Below, piece after piece: positions 40,101-48,049 of a DNA stretch of 64,000 nt. This DNA comes from an uncultured Methylococcaceae bacterium (lineage in GTDB: Bacteria > Pseudomonadota > Gammaproteobacteria > Methylococcales > Methylococcaceae): the NCBI GenBank assembly GCA_903859815.1, contig CAIOOA010000028.1, forward strand, positions 1-64,000, read 5' to 3'. Position numbers and translations under genes: made by a program. The notes beneath the pieces are model-generated. The model worked only from the letters and a program-made list of their open reading frames with translations, was not told the DNA's origin and did no database searches. Each line of letters opens with the position of its first letter. Position 1 is the stretch's first letter.

Positions 40101-40803
40101 AATGACTTTTTCTAATCAATACGGTCTTCAAGATGGAAACAATGGTTATAAAATCAATTGGCGGGAACATTTGGTATGTCCTATTTGTAATTTCAATAAT
40201 AGATTAAGAGCAACAGTGCATATTTTGCACAAATATTCTTCAATCAATAAGTTTGAGCCTGTTTATTTAACGGAACAAAACACTTATCTTTATTCTTTTT
40301 TACGCTCTTTTGTTTTTCCTTCTCTTATCGGTAGTGAATTTTTAGGTAGCTTATGTCCACTTGGGCAGACCATGGATGGAATCCGAAATGAAGATATGAC
40401 TAATCTAAGTTTTTCCGACAATATTTTCGCAGGTGTTTTGAGCTTCGATGTTTTAGAACATATACCAAATTATATAGAAGCAATGCAAGAAACACTTAGA
40501 TGTTTGCAACCAGGAGGGCAATTCATTTTTACTGCTCCATTCAATCATGAGTCGCCCGATACATTAATTAGGGCAAAGTTGGATGATAATGGTAATGTAA
40601 TACACCTCCTACCACCTGAATATCATGGGGACCCACTTGATCCTGAAAAAGGCATACTCTGCTTCCAAACCTTTGGTTGGGATATACTAGATACCCTTAA
40701 GGATATTGGATTTGAAAACGTCAAAGTATTGGATTATTGGTCAGATAAATATGCATATCTAGGCGGTTGCTTGTTATTTGTTGCTAACAAACCTAAATGT
40801 TGA
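34135..40803 (+). CDS. Giant multidomain polysaccharide enzyme: methyltransferase, coiled coil, three glycosyltransferase modules, second methyltransferase
   Basis: 2,222 aa with no stops. Residues ~1-200: class I SAM methyltransferase (MEFTGERYIPG, VLDIACGEGYGS, FETIEHHSQHD). Residues ~250-665: long coiled coil including eight near-identical heptads at 435-490 (RDAII units). Residues ~690-780: a conserved DYYLTNNIDIR/HYCEYGWFE linker seen in such proteins. Residues ~868-1230: GT4-like. Residues ~1265-1500: GT2 (SIIIPVYNQW, ADDGSTDE, LLLNNDTVVLPGW, YCEDSDLAMTAR). Residues ~1540-1930: second GT4-like (GTGINVKTVQAMAYGMPLLTT). Residues ~1980-2222: CxxC..CPIC plus methyltransferase (SFDVLEHIPN, LQPGGQFIF). 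It probably polymerises and caps the glycan exported by Wzm/Wzt. Confidence 0.9.
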   Translation: MINESDSMEFTGERYIPGLRGIIELEHLHRYLQAQEIAIHKIVLDIACGEGYGSAMLANKAEKVIGIDISLEAVQHARRKYLKENLEFMVGSCSEIPLPDSSVDLVVSFETIEHHSQHDEMMLEIKRVLRPEGVIIISSPDKYNYSIEPRFKNDYHEKELYQHEFISLIDKYFTNSCYYGQRIVYGSGITSYSSLINPFYNYWREGSIFKNTKGISKPIYWIAIASDSALPEIPTGMFEEPIEESENFILLKNEKEKQISLLDQELINVKQNIECLNSSLEELNNTLIEKNKVILDQQNNLTEYDDKIHFLNQNLGENQTHIEILANTIAEKNGLMDSLNRTLDEKGKEINSLHKNIEDLDAQIISINQLSSEQQSQINTVNKALSERDERIVALNEELSEQNKKLELSKQTIFQRDEVISSVNQIISEQEIQIADRDAIIADRDAKIVERDAIIVERDAIIVERDAIIAERDAIIANRDSIIADRETTIVYQNNLILERDSLVQTKNLILAEQKAQIDYLNLKVIELGEQLTSLNHSTTELKGQIIFLEHSLADREKQVEQLNTTVITRDENIFILNNSLNEKEEHVNSINHRLLEKNLLIESLEKTIEEYCSLIDDLKSQLFNLNLNLTERDAQIITLNNTLIERDNYFISEKNTTYDIQGELASINGYLRKMQAPFRLTARYILCLFHPFKSYKLFRDIRIIKSSKLFDIDYYLTNNIDIRIRACDPIRHYCEYGWFEMRNPSPAFNTNYYLLNNSDVSLSGQNPFVHYILFGRAEGRHCSESNASNLISSSEVDQLEFPTESENITDIQNNIETVTISMVEEHNNSLISNETFPESQEIDEIVILVNTTIEEKENVYPISFDKNNILVMDYRIPRSDISAGEQATFGLLYDLFVFGFNVFFLPNDMEPSSEYAELLTNFGVNVITRNNGFSTSSDFIAVHGDAFPLFYLIRVDVAESVIDTIRSVAPNAKIIFHAPDVYFIREGREAELRNDASLKEKAEAMKFRELSMMNQVHHNIIVSSAELPILRQYLPNKPVSVFQVLHVSVNNKPSPFNSRRDIFFLGGFGHSPNIDAVNWFVSEIWPLIHRELPKVTFHIVGSEVPQTVKDLESVPGVVVIGYLKNLDPILSYMRLSVAPLRYGAGIKGKVATTMGAGIPVICTNIAAEGMYISDGFHTRVADNITAFAKAVVQTYKDKKQWEKFSKNGRALVQQHFSKEANRLSLLSVLNEARVLPIDLFISYIWNLPPQEIPPLQEVNAPIEISIIIPVYNQWHFTKACINSILLTTHGENIRYEIILADDGSTDETINASEYFKVIRIIKTPHNLGFLRNCNNAVQHAKGKYILLLNNDTVVLPGWLSELHKTIEEDDTSAIVGSKFLYPDGLIQEAGGLLLENGTGYNAGRGSDRDTPVFNISRETDYISGASILIRKSFWDEVGGFDERYKNAYCEDSDLAMTARSLGYRVIYQPKSEVVHFEHQSYAEQAPSHDTTLQKHNINILIDKWAEIFKRDHLAYAPWHRAMSNAERTTDLATLKRRRSGHLNILYFSPIPSHPGKHGNQATIQNFGSSFQKLGHTVHFAYLQSLDSIESDDNQMSSFWESVNPIPNTLQLVANGETIPFDGWYEEGLGEKMRILCAEYDIDVVFCSYIFQSKLLEYIPSHILKVIDTHDKMGNRYEMLRTNGLPLEFFSCSPEEEGAYLRRADVVVARRKEEADYFDSVTGTISSIIIPHVEEPKYIEKNFNSLNNIGIIASANRINLTIIQNFILTVDKYINHDDNYPFTINIVGQIEDIINRMPRDESILFQKPYIKFHGYVEDLDNFYNELDLVISPITMGTGINVKTVQAMAYGMPLLTTAWGAKGIESDDPQHSHTDLDSLVANIFYIFKNPQELNRLAQISRDRYKSFYDISISKMIELFTHEKIWKTNFNLFPELHPIEQINISHSTPKQVFDNRQIIEDQLLKSKSYYLKNNSDIRVLKGVCYLCGSVEMTFSNQYGLQDGNNGYKINWREHLVCPICNFNNRLRATVHILHKYSSINKFEPVYLTEQNTYLYSFLRSFVFPSLIGSEFLGSLCPLGQTMDGIRNEDMTNLSFSDNIFAGVLSFDVLEHIPNYIEAMQETLRCLQPGGQFIFTAPFNHESPDTLIRAKLDDNGNVIHLLPPEYHGDPLDPEKGILCFQTFGWDILDTLKDIGFENVKVLDYWSDKYAYLGGCLLFVANKPKC
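35437..35604 (+). repeat. 21-bp coding tandem repeat (about 8 units) within the coiled coil
   Basis: Units read GCAGATCGTGATGCAATAATT with small changes, each encoding one heptad (A/V-D/E-R-D-A-I-I). The period keeps the frame, so slippage would add or remove whole heptads from the coiled coil. Unit 2 has K in place of I, and the last two are degenerate. Confidence 0.9.
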
Positions 40804-41207
40804 TCATTTTTTGTGTTAATAAAAATAAGTAGTCAAGGATAAGTCCACGGGCGTACCAATGACCCATGACATTGATTTTAATGCTTGTCTTGTACCAGAT
40901 TATTTTTGTTTAGCTACTTACCTCAATACCAGAATAGCAAGTTGTTTCAGTTCAATATAGAAAACTGTGATTTTGACATGGAGCTCCAGATCCTACACTC
41001 GGGCATGGTAGAGTTTCGAAGCATATATGCAATTTAAATCTTGGCGATCCCTGCTGGTAAGGCTTTTATTTTTACTTTAGATGTAAATCCAGCTAATCAG
41101 AAATGTTTCAAATAGAAATTATGTATGGTAACCCACTAAATTTGAGAACATCGAGTATATATACAGAGAGTTACCATTTTATTTATTAACAGATTACATT
41201 CATTCTT
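40804..41207. other. Intergenic region inside the polysaccharide locus
   Basis: 404 bases with no open frame that I can support on either strand. A more GC-rich patch near 40840-40870 and 40975-41060 differs from the AT-rich surroundings and could be a relic of an inserted element, but no inverted repeats or transposase motif were seen. Confidence 0.35.
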
Positions 41208-43340
41208 ATGAATAGATATTTTTTGTCAATTTTTATTAAGCAATTAAATCAATTTAAAGAAAAAATTATTTTTTTTATTGCATACAGTAAATTACGAATC
41301 TCCACCTTTATTCTTGGCTATCAATCCCCCTATAAAACAATCCTATTAGATCATCCATCTGAACTAAGTTTATACATTAATCCAACGTCAACACCTTCTT
41401 TCGACCTAAAGGAATCAGTATCGTTAATTAATTTTACAATAACTATTAATCCACTCGTATCAATAGTTATTTATAATAATTTAATGATTGAAAGCACACT
41501 ACATTGTTTACTTTCAATTTACAAAAACATACCTAAAGCTACCTTTGAAATCTTAATCCTCGATAACATCTTTCAAGATTCTGACAGAAATATTATAAAT
41601 AAAATTGAAGGTGTACAGCTAATAAAAGCAACTGATGATGACGGACTCGGACATGCCTTTAACAATTGTTCTAAATATGCAAAAGGTAGATTTCTACAAT
41701 TTTTAAACAGTCACTCTATAGTTACAACTGGTTGGTTAGATCATTTACTTAATATATATCAATACCACAGTGATTGTGGAATAGTCGGATCAAAAGTAAT
41801 AAATCATGAGGGACTTATTATCGAAGCTATTGGTATCAGTAGCGCGGATGGTTCTATTGCTTACTTTGGTAGGGGAGAAGATAATAAGAGGAGTACATTC
41901 AATTATGTTTCCGAAGTCGATTTTTGTTCAGTAACCTCATTTATAATAGAAAAGGAAGTCTTTTGTAAGGCAGGGCAATTTGATATTCACCATAACAATA
42001 TAAATTATCAATTATCTGATTTATCGAATACATTGCGCATAATCAATAAGAAATCTTTTTTTCAACATTTATCAATCATTATCCTGCAAACTAAAATAGA
42101 AAGAAATCAACTCTACCAAACAAAGTCAGATTTTTTACAAAGCAAAAATTGGTTTTACAATAAATGGAAACACCAATTACTTTTCGACCATTTCCCAATT
42201 AATGAGAATCTTTTTTTCTCTCGTGATCGTTCTAATTCCAAAAAAAATATTCTAATCATTGATCATTATATACCACAACCAGATCGTGATGCTGGCTCTA
42301 GATCAATACGTTGTTTTATCGATGTTTTTCAAAAGATAGGTTTGAATGTCAAACTCTGGCCTGAAAATTTACACTATGATTCATCTTACGCCGTTTTATT
42401 GCAACAAGAAGGAATAGAAATCTTTTATGGGCATGAATTTCTTTTTAACTTCGATTCTTGGTCTAAACATTTCGGACAATATTTTGATTATGTATTTCTA
42501 AATAGACCACATATTTCGATTAAATTCATACATTCTCTAAAAAAACATTTCCATGGTAAACTACTATATTATGGACATGATCTCCATTTTTTAAGATTGG
42601 AATCAGAATATAATATAACTGGTGATAAACGTTTACTAAAATCTTCAAAGGTTATGAAAAATTTAGAAACGTCGATATGGCGCTTAACCGATGTCAACTA
42701 CTATCCTTCAATGGAGGAAGTTCATTTAATAAAGCAATTAAACCCTAAAATAAATGTTAAATGTTTACAACCCTATTACTTCAAAAACAGCTCACTTAAA
42801 ACTGTTCATCCCACATTGAACAATGATATAATTTTTGTAGCTGGATTTTCCCATCCACCAAATATCGATGCAGCTTTATGGCTAGTGAATGAAATTATGC
42901 CTTTAATATGGGCATTTAAACCATTGGTAACATTAACTCTAGTTGGGTCAAATCCCTCGAAAGAGGTTTTGAATTTGGCTACTGAACGAGTCATAATTAC
43001 CGGATATGTCACTGATGACAATCTAAACACTCTTTATTCCAAGGCCAGACTTGTCGTTGTTCCTTTGCGCTTTGGTGGCGGTGTTAAAAACAAAATTCTA
43101 GAAGCCATGAGCAAAGGCATTCCTGTGATCACAACCTCAACTGGAATTCAAGGGTTACCAGAATTAAATGAAATTATACCAGTAAGAAATAGCTCTAAAG
43201 AATTTTCCGATTCAGTTCTATATTTCTTTGAAAACGATACCGCTTGGATAAAAACATCCAAATCATCAATACGTTATATTCAAGAAAATTATTCCATCGA
43301 TTCGATGATTGTTTTTTTTAAAAATGAACTCAATTTGTAA
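41208..43340 (+). CDS. Two-module glycosyltransferase (degenerate GT2 plus GT4)
   Basis: A 710-aa protein. Residues ~80-270 follow the GT2 fold (PLVSIVIYNN, then GLGHAFNNCSKYAKGRFLQFLNSHSIVTTGW), but the acidic motifs are gone: LILDNIFQDS replaces the usual DDGS and LNSHS replaces NND, so this half may not be catalytic. Residues ~345-705 are a GT4 domain with ILIIDHYIPQPDRDAGSRS, FVAGFSHPPNIDAALWLVNEI, VPLRFGGGVKNKILEAMSKGIPVITT. That half is homologous to the first GT4 module of the 2,222-aa protein. Strongly AT-rich. Confidence 0.85.
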   Translation: MNRYFLSIFIKQLNQFKEKIIFFIAYSKLRISTFILGYQSPYKTILLDHPSELSLYINPTSTPSFDLKESVSLINFTITINPLVSIVIYNNLMIESTLHCLLSIYKNIPKATFEILILDNIFQDSDRNIINKIEGVQLIKATDDDGLGHAFNNCSKYAKGRFLQFLNSHSIVTTGWLDHLLNIYQYHSDCGIVGSKVINHEGLIIEAIGISSADGSIAYFGRGEDNKRSTFNYVSEVDFCSVTSFIIEKEVFCKAGQFDIHHNNINYQLSDLSNTLRIINKKSFFQHLSIIILQTKIERNQLYQTKSDFLQSKNWFYNKWKHQLLFDHFPINENLFFSRDRSNSKKNILIIDHYIPQPDRDAGSRSIRCFIDVFQKIGLNVKLWPENLHYDSSYAVLLQQEGIEIFYGHEFLFNFDSWSKHFGQYFDYVFLNRPHISIKFIHSLKKHFHGKLLYYGHDLHFLRLESEYNITGDKRLLKSSKVMKNLETSIWRLTDVNYYPSMEEVHLIKQLNPKINVKCLQPYYFKNSSLKTVHPTLNNDIIFVAGFSHPPNIDAALWLVNEIMPLIWAFKPLVTLTLVGSNPSKEVLNLATERVIITGYVTDDNLNTLYSKARLVVVPLRFGGGVKNKILEAMSKGIPVITTSTGIQGLPELNEIIPVRNSSKEFSDSVLYFFENDTAWIKTSKSSIRYIQENYSIDSMIVFFKNELNL

Positions 43341-43426
43341 TATATTCAAACCTTTAATTATTTCATCTTTTCCTTTGATTATTTTCCGTATTACAATATA
43401 ATTCTCAGTTTATTTTCACAGAAATT

Positions 43427-44131
43427 ATGAAAGCTTTAGTACTTGCTGGTGGGTTGGGAACTAGACTTAAACAGCGCGTTCCTGATTTACCAAAACCCAT
43501 GGCTCCTATAGCTGGGCGTCCCTTTCTAGAATATATTTTAGATCGCCTCATTTTGGGTGGAATCACTGAAATAATTCTTTCAGTTGGCTATCGAGCAGAT
43601 GTCATAACTTCTCATTTTAAAGATGTATATAAAAATACAAAGATTACCTATGCTATTGAATCAGAGCCTCTAGGTACGGGGGGCGCAATAGCCAATGCCT
43701 TAAGTGGACTCAATGTTAATAACATACTTATTGTTAACGGTGACACTTTAGTAAATCTTGATTATTCCAATTTAATTAAATGGTATTTAGCAACTCCTGA
43801 TTCTATTGCAATTGTATTGAAGGAAATATCTGATATTAATAGATATGGTTCTATTATTGTAAATGAGGGAATAATTACAGGATTTCATGAAAAGGGACAA
43901 ACCGGACACGGGCTGATTAATGCTGGCGTATATCTTATCTCAACATCAATTTTTAATAATTATTCCTTGAATGGCTCTTTTAGCCTAGAAAGAGATATAT
44001 TGCAAAAGAATTGTTCAATTTTGTGTGCACGGGCTTTTATAACCAATTCTTATTTTATCGATATTGGAATCCCCGATGACTATGAAAAAGCACAATACGA
44101 ATTACCAAAGCTTATACCTTTATATAATTAG
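43427..44131 (+). CDS. Sugar-phosphate nucleotidyltransferase (HddC-like)
   Basis: A 234-aa nucleotidyltransferase. The active site begins MKALVLAGGLGTRLKQRVPDLPKPMAPI, with the metal/nucleotide segment ILIVNGDTLVNLD and a late FIDIGIPDDYEKAQ. Length and the IDIGIPDDY ending match D-glycero-D-manno-heptose-1-phosphate guanylyltransferase (HddC) and related enzymes. It would supply an activated sugar to the locus. No heptose isomerase or kinase gene is in the window, so the sugar is uncertain. Confidence 0.85.
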   Translation: MKALVLAGGLGTRLKQRVPDLPKPMAPIAGRPFLEYILDRLILGGITEIILSVGYRADVITSHFKDVYKNTKITYAIESEPLGTGGAIANALSGLNVNNILIVNGDTLVNLDYSNLIKWYLATPDSIAIVLKEISDINRYGSIIVNEGIITGFHEKGQTGHGLINAGVYLISTSIFNNYSLNGSFSLERDILQKNCSILCARAFITNSYFIDIGIPDDYEKAQYELPKLIPLYN

Positions 44132-44203
44132 CCAAACAATCTTACATAACAACTTATTCATTGGCTTATTATCCTCTTTTATTTCCGTGCAGTGCAAACC
44201 AAC

Positions 44204-45166
44204 ATGAATCCATCTGTTTCTGTTATCATCGTCAACTGGAATAGCGGGGTCTTATTGAAAGAATGCTTATCTGCATTAGCAGTTCAAACCTTACAACCAA
44301 CAAAAATATATGTAGTAGATAATGGAAGTACTGATAACTCAATAACTTATGCGACATCTTCAGATAATGTCACACTAATTTCATTAGGTAGAAATACAGG
44401 CTTTGCTTTTGCCAATAATATTGCCCTTAGTATTTGCGAAACAGATTATATTGCTTTAATTAACCCTGATGCTTTTGCTGACTGCAACTGGCTTAAATCT
44501 CTAGTAGCTGCTGCAACAATGAACCCTGATTTTGCCGCTTTTGGCTCGCGACAAATGGTTCACGGTTCAACTGAGCTAATTGATGGCATTGGGGATATTT
44601 ATCATATCTCTGGTTTAGTTTGGCGTAATGGTTATGGACGCAAACAGACTATAGAAGACCTAAAATCACAAGAAATATTTTCACCTTGTGCTGGTGCTGT
44701 TCTTTATTCGAGAGAAGTTTTATTGCAATTAGGAGGATTCGACGAGGATTTCTTTTGTTATGTTGAGGACGTTGACTTAGGTTTTCGCCTCAGACTGGCT
44801 GGATATCGTTCAATTTATGTTCCTGACGCGATTGTGCATCATGTCGGCTCTGCTGCATCAGGTGGGCATCATAGTCACTTTTCAATATATCACGGACACC
44901 GTAATCTTGTTTGGGCTTTTTTTAAAAATATGCCTGACTTGTTACTCTGTCTCTTGCTTCCACTCCATATTGTTATGAATATTTTTACAATTCTATATTT
45001 TTTTTATAAAGGCAAGGGTAGAATAATTCTTACAGCAAAATATGATGCAATTAAGGGGTTGCCATCTATTCTAAAAAAGCGAAAAAAAATACAGCATAAC
45101 CGAAAATCATCCATAGCAGATATCTGGAAAGCTCTTGATAAAAGAATTTATCCTGTTCGTAATTAG
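44204..45166 (+). CDS. GT2 family glycosyltransferase
   Basis: About 320 aa from ATG 44204; GTG 44192 is possible but has no better ribosome site. Full GT-A signature: SVSVIIVNWNSGVLLKECL, VVDNGSTDN, ALINPDAFAD as the DXD equivalent, GAVLYSREVLLQLGGFDEDFFCYVEDVDLGFRLRLAGY. Close to rhamnosyltransferase-type WbbL enzymes. The C terminus has a hydrophobic stretch (LLCLLLPLHIVMNIFTILYFFY), perhaps a membrane anchor. The next gene is a related GT2. Confidence 0.9.
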   Translation: MNPSVSVIIVNWNSGVLLKECLSALAVQTLQPTKIYVVDNGSTDNSITYATSSDNVTLISLGRNTGFAFANNIALSICETDYIALINPDAFADCNWLKSLVAAATMNPDFAAFGSRQMVHGSTELIDGIGDIYHISGLVWRNGYGRKQTIEDLKSQEIFSPCAGAVLYSREVLLQLGGFDEDFFCYVEDVDLGFRLRLAGYRSIYVPDAIVHHVGSAASGGHHSHFSIYHGHRNLVWAFFKNMPDLLLCLLLPLHIVMNIFTILYFFYKGKGRIILTAKYDAIKGLPSILKKRKKIQHNRKSSIADIWKALDKRIYPVRN

Positions 45167-45181
45167 AATTATTCATTCAAC

Positions 45182-46081
45182 ATGGACATAATATCAGTTA
45201 TCATCGTAAATTATAACTCTGGCTCTTTACTTTTGGAGACTGTTCGCAGAGTATTACTATCCTCCGTTCCAGTAAATGCCTATATCTCAGACAACGGTTC
45301 TTGCGATGAAAGCATTCGCCTACTTGAACCGCTGCTTTCAGAGCATCCGAATCTACATATCATTGAAAACCATGTTAATCTAGGATTTTCGTGCGCAAAC
45401 AATGTTGTATTATCTACTATTGATAGCGATTATTACCTTATTCTAAATCCTGATTGCCTTATTGAAGTTGACACTATTGAGCGCATGATTGAAGCTATCA
45501 AGTCTGATCGAAAGGTTGGGATGGCTGGTTGTTTAATAATCAATGCTGATGGTTCTGAGCAAACCGGGTGTAGACGTTCAATTCCAACCCCATGGAAATC
45601 TCTTCTAAGAGTATTACATCTAAGTAAAATGTTTCCTAACCAACCTTCATTTCAAGATTTCGATCTTTCTCGAAGCCCATTGCCTGATAAGCCAATTTAT
45701 GTCGAAGCGATTTCGGGTGCATTCATGCTAATCACGAGCAGTGCACTTAAGAAAGTCGGTCATCTCGACCCTGACTACTTCCTTCACTGCGAAGACCTTG
45801 ATTGGTGCATGCGCTTCTCACAGTCAGGCTACCGCATTTTATTTGTCCCCAATGTTATAGTCAATCACATCAAAGGTAGCTGTAGTTTTAATCGGCCTTT
45901 TTTTGTGGAATGGCATAAACACAAAGGTATGATACGTTTTTATACGAAGTTTTTCATTTCAACCTACCCTCTACCTATTCTATGGCTTGTAATAGCCGGA
46001 GTCTGGTTACGTTTTGGTTTAGTTATATCGTTTTATTCATCTAAGTACTTATTCCGTTATTTAGGTTTAAATCATGACTGA
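45182..46081 (+). CDS. GT2 family glycosyltransferase
   Basis: A 299-aa GT2 enzyme: SVIIVNYNSGSLLLETV, ISDNGSCDES, YLILNPDCLIE, AISGAFMLITSSALKKVGHLDPDYFLHCEDLDWCMRFSQSGYR. The C terminus is hydrophobic (PILWLVIAGVWLRFGLVISF). Related to the preceding gene, so the two probably arose by duplication and add different residues. Its end overlaps the SDR gene by 8 bases. Confidence 0.9.
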   Translation: MDIISVIIVNYNSGSLLLETVRRVLLSSVPVNAYISDNGSCDESIRLLEPLLSEHPNLHIIENHVNLGFSCANNVVLSTIDSDYYLILNPDCLIEVDTIERMIEAIKSDRKVGMAGCLIINADGSEQTGCRRSIPTPWKSLLRVLHLSKMFPNQPSFQDFDLSRSPLPDKPIYVEAISGAFMLITSSALKKVGHLDPDYFLHCEDLDWCMRFSQSGYRILFVPNVIVNHIKGSCSFNRPFFVEWHKHKGMIRFYTKFFISTYPLPILWLVIAGVWLRFGLVISFYSSKYLFRYLGLNHD

Positions 46082-46976
46082 TCATGACATAGGTGTTTTC
46101 GGTGCCACTAGTTTTGTTGGCAATCATTTGCTTAGATTACTAACTAATCAGAATTTGAATGTTATCGCGTATTCCAGACGTGACGTTATTAATTTACCAG
46201 CCTTGAATGGCGTTACATGGAAGCACATAGAAGGTAATACCAAAACCCATTTATCAACACCAAGTTCATTCGATTCAATTCCCTTAATTAAAAAAATACA
46301 ATCTATCCCATTTTGGATTTCGGTAGCTCCTATTTGGACTTTACCAGATCACTTCGATTTTCTACGTATCCACGGAATCAAACGCATTGTTGCACTTTCG
46401 TCAACAAGTAGATTTGCCAAAGTTGATTCATCAAATCCATTCGAAAAGGATGTTGCCAGAAGACTGACTGAGGGTGAAGTTGAACTCCAAATATGGGCCA
46501 ATTCAAATAATATCCAGTGGATTATATTAAGACCTACCCTCATATATGGTAATGGCTTGGATAGAAACATATCTTCCATTGCAAGTTTTATTCGAAAATT
46601 TGGCTTTTTTCCCCTTTTTGGTGATGCCGCAGGACTACGTCAGCCTGTACATGCCGAAGATGTTGCCTCTGCTTGCATCACAACATTGTTGCAGGCTGAA
46701 ATATCAAATCAAGCCTATAATATATCTGGTGGTGAAGCACTACCCTACCGTGATATGGTTAAGCGAATATTCACCTCCTTAGGCTTAACTCCACGTTTGG
46801 TGAATATCCCTCTTTGGTTCTTTCAATTTTCGATTTCTTTTCTTCATATCTTCCCTCGCTTCAGACATTTGACAACTGCAATGGCAGAGCGTATGAATCA
46901 AGATCTTTACTTCGATCATTCTGATGCTAAACGTGATTTTGGTTATTCGCCAAGACCCTTTGACCCTATGGGCTGA
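46074..46976 (+). CDS. NAD-dependent sugar epimerase/dehydratase-like SDR
   Basis: A 300-aa extended SDR-like protein. The dinucleotide motif is GVFGATSFVGNHLLRLL (GxxxFVG variant). ILRPTLIYGNGLDRN and QPVHAEDVASACI match the C-terminal half of sugar epimerases. The canonical YxxxK is not obvious; the region before ILRPTLIYG reads FEKDVARRLTEGE. It may reduce or epimerise a nucleotide sugar or lipid-linked sugar. Last gene of the AT-rich locus, convergent with the ATPase genes. Confidence 0.82.
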   Translation: MTDHDIGVFGATSFVGNHLLRLLTNQNLNVIAYSRRDVINLPALNGVTWKHIEGNTKTHLSTPSSFDSIPLIKKIQSIPFWISVAPIWTLPDHFDFLRIHGIKRIVALSSTSRFAKVDSSNPFEKDVARRLTEGEVELQIWANSNNIQWIILRPTLIYGNGLDRNISSIASFIRKFGFFPLFGDAAGLRQPVHAEDVASACITTLLQAEISNQAYNISGGEALPYRDMVKRIFTSLGLTPRLVNIPLWFFQFSISFLHIFPRFRHLTTAMAERMNQDLYFDHSDAKRDFGYSPRPFDPMG

Positions 46977-47009
46977 TTAAATATGTCAACTAGATTTAAT
47001 CCTCCTGAA

Positions 47010-47276
47010 TTATTTAAGCATGTATTCCAATAAAGGATTGCGGAATAAGACGATCAATACTACTACCAACACATATATTGCCAATGATTCAATCATTGCC
47101 AACCCTATGAATAAAGTTCGCATAATGGATTTTTCCGCCTCTGGTTGACGAGAAATTGCTTCAAGAGCCGCTGCGATCGCCTTTCCCATGGCTAAGGCTG
47201 GAAACATTACGCCTATGCCGATGCCAAGAACCGCTACGGCTGTTGAAATTACTGTAAACCACGTCATGTCGCTCAT
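47010..47276 (-). CDS. atpE: F0 ATP synthase subunit c, N-ATPase type
   Basis: An 88-aa two-helix hairpin from ATG 47276; a GTG at 47291 would add five residues. The loop [29 protein letters not shown] is the N-ATPase style. Ion-binding Glu 63 and Ser 64 are present, but the positions matching the sodium ligands Q32 and T67 of Ilyobacter are Met 30 and Leu 65, so proton coupling is more likely than sodium. No F, A, G, D or C subunit genes follow; the next gene is the convergent SDR. Confidence 0.9.
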   Translation of the reverse strand: MSDMTWFTVISTAVAVLGIGIGVMFPALAMGKAIAAALEAISRQPEAEKSIMRTLFIGLAMIESLAIYVLVVVLIVLFRNPLLEYMLK

Positions 47277-47347
47277 GAGTATTTTTGCCACTGCTAGGGA
47301 TGAAATGTTTGTAGAAATCCATACTTATCAAAATTTGTTAGATTGCC

Positions 47348-48046
47348 TTAACTATTATCTTTTCCAACTTCTTTTTGCTGATGCAAATCTTGTGACTGCA
47401 TTCCTCCTGCCACATAAATCAAAGCCAACATGCCGAAGATGTAGGCTTGCACAAGGGCTTCAATGACATGCAGCATTAGGAGTGGCACTGGGGCAAGGAA
47501 ACCGGCCACCATTAATACCAACAATGCGGCCATTTCCAAACTCATCATATTGCCAAAAAGTCGTATTGCCAGAGCAATTGTACGAGTAGCTTCGCTGATC
47601 AGATGGAATGGTAGGAGAATTGGGCTAGGCGTCAAATAATGTCGCAAATAGTTTTTCAGTCCTTGGGATCTAATACCGAACCAGTGAACGGAGAAAAATA
47701 CCAATATTGCCAAGGCTGAGGTTTGGGATATGTCGCGGGTAGGCGAATCTAGGCCCGGAACCAAGCCGATCAAATTGGCCAATGCTAGATAGACCCATAG
47801 AGTTCCAATAAACGGTAATAATGTTTTGGAATGTTGTGGCGCGGCGTTGGCAATTGCAGCCTCTATTGAGGAAACTATGCCTTCAACCGCAGTTTGAAGG
47901 TAGCTTGGGTGAGTTCGGCTCTTTCTTGTCGAAATCCATGATAGAAGTCCAAGTAAAGCCATAATTCCCCATGTAGTCACCACTGTGAGGGTAACCTGTA
48001 TTTGCCCAAACGCGAACAATTGTGCAGAATTCAGATCATTGCCCAT
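47348..48046 (-). CDS. atpB: F0 ATP synthase subunit a
   Basis: About 232 aa from ATG 48046, just after the stop of the AtpQ/I-like gene (GAGAGTAAGTG supplies a ribosome site). Membrane subunit forming the ion half-channels. The essential Arg lies in IALAIRLFGNMMSLEM, and the later helix in VIEALVQAYIFGMLALIYV. Length is normal. Encoded with subunit c and a small assembly protein only. Confidence 0.92.
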   Translation of the reverse strand: MGNDLNSAQLFAFGQIQVTLTVVTTWGIMALLGLLSWISTRKSRTHPSYLQTAVEGIVSSIEAAIANAAPQHSKTLLPFIGTLWVYLALANLIGLVPGLDSPTRDISQTSALAILVFFSVHWFGIRSQGLKNYLRHYLTPSPILLPFHLISEATRTIALAIRLFGNMMSLEMAALLVLMVAGFLAPVPLLMLHVIEALVQAYIFGMLALIYVAGGMQSQDLHQQKEVGKDNS

Positions 48047-48049
48047 CAC

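Noticed and set aside
40804-41207. Insertion sequence remnant in the gap after the giant gene
   Set aside because: Composition differs but no terminal inverted repeats, target duplication or transposase fragment could be identified.
47010-47276. Sodium-coupled subunit c
   Set aside because: Glu and Ser are present but the Gln and Thr ligand positions are Met and Leu, so sodium coupling is not supported.
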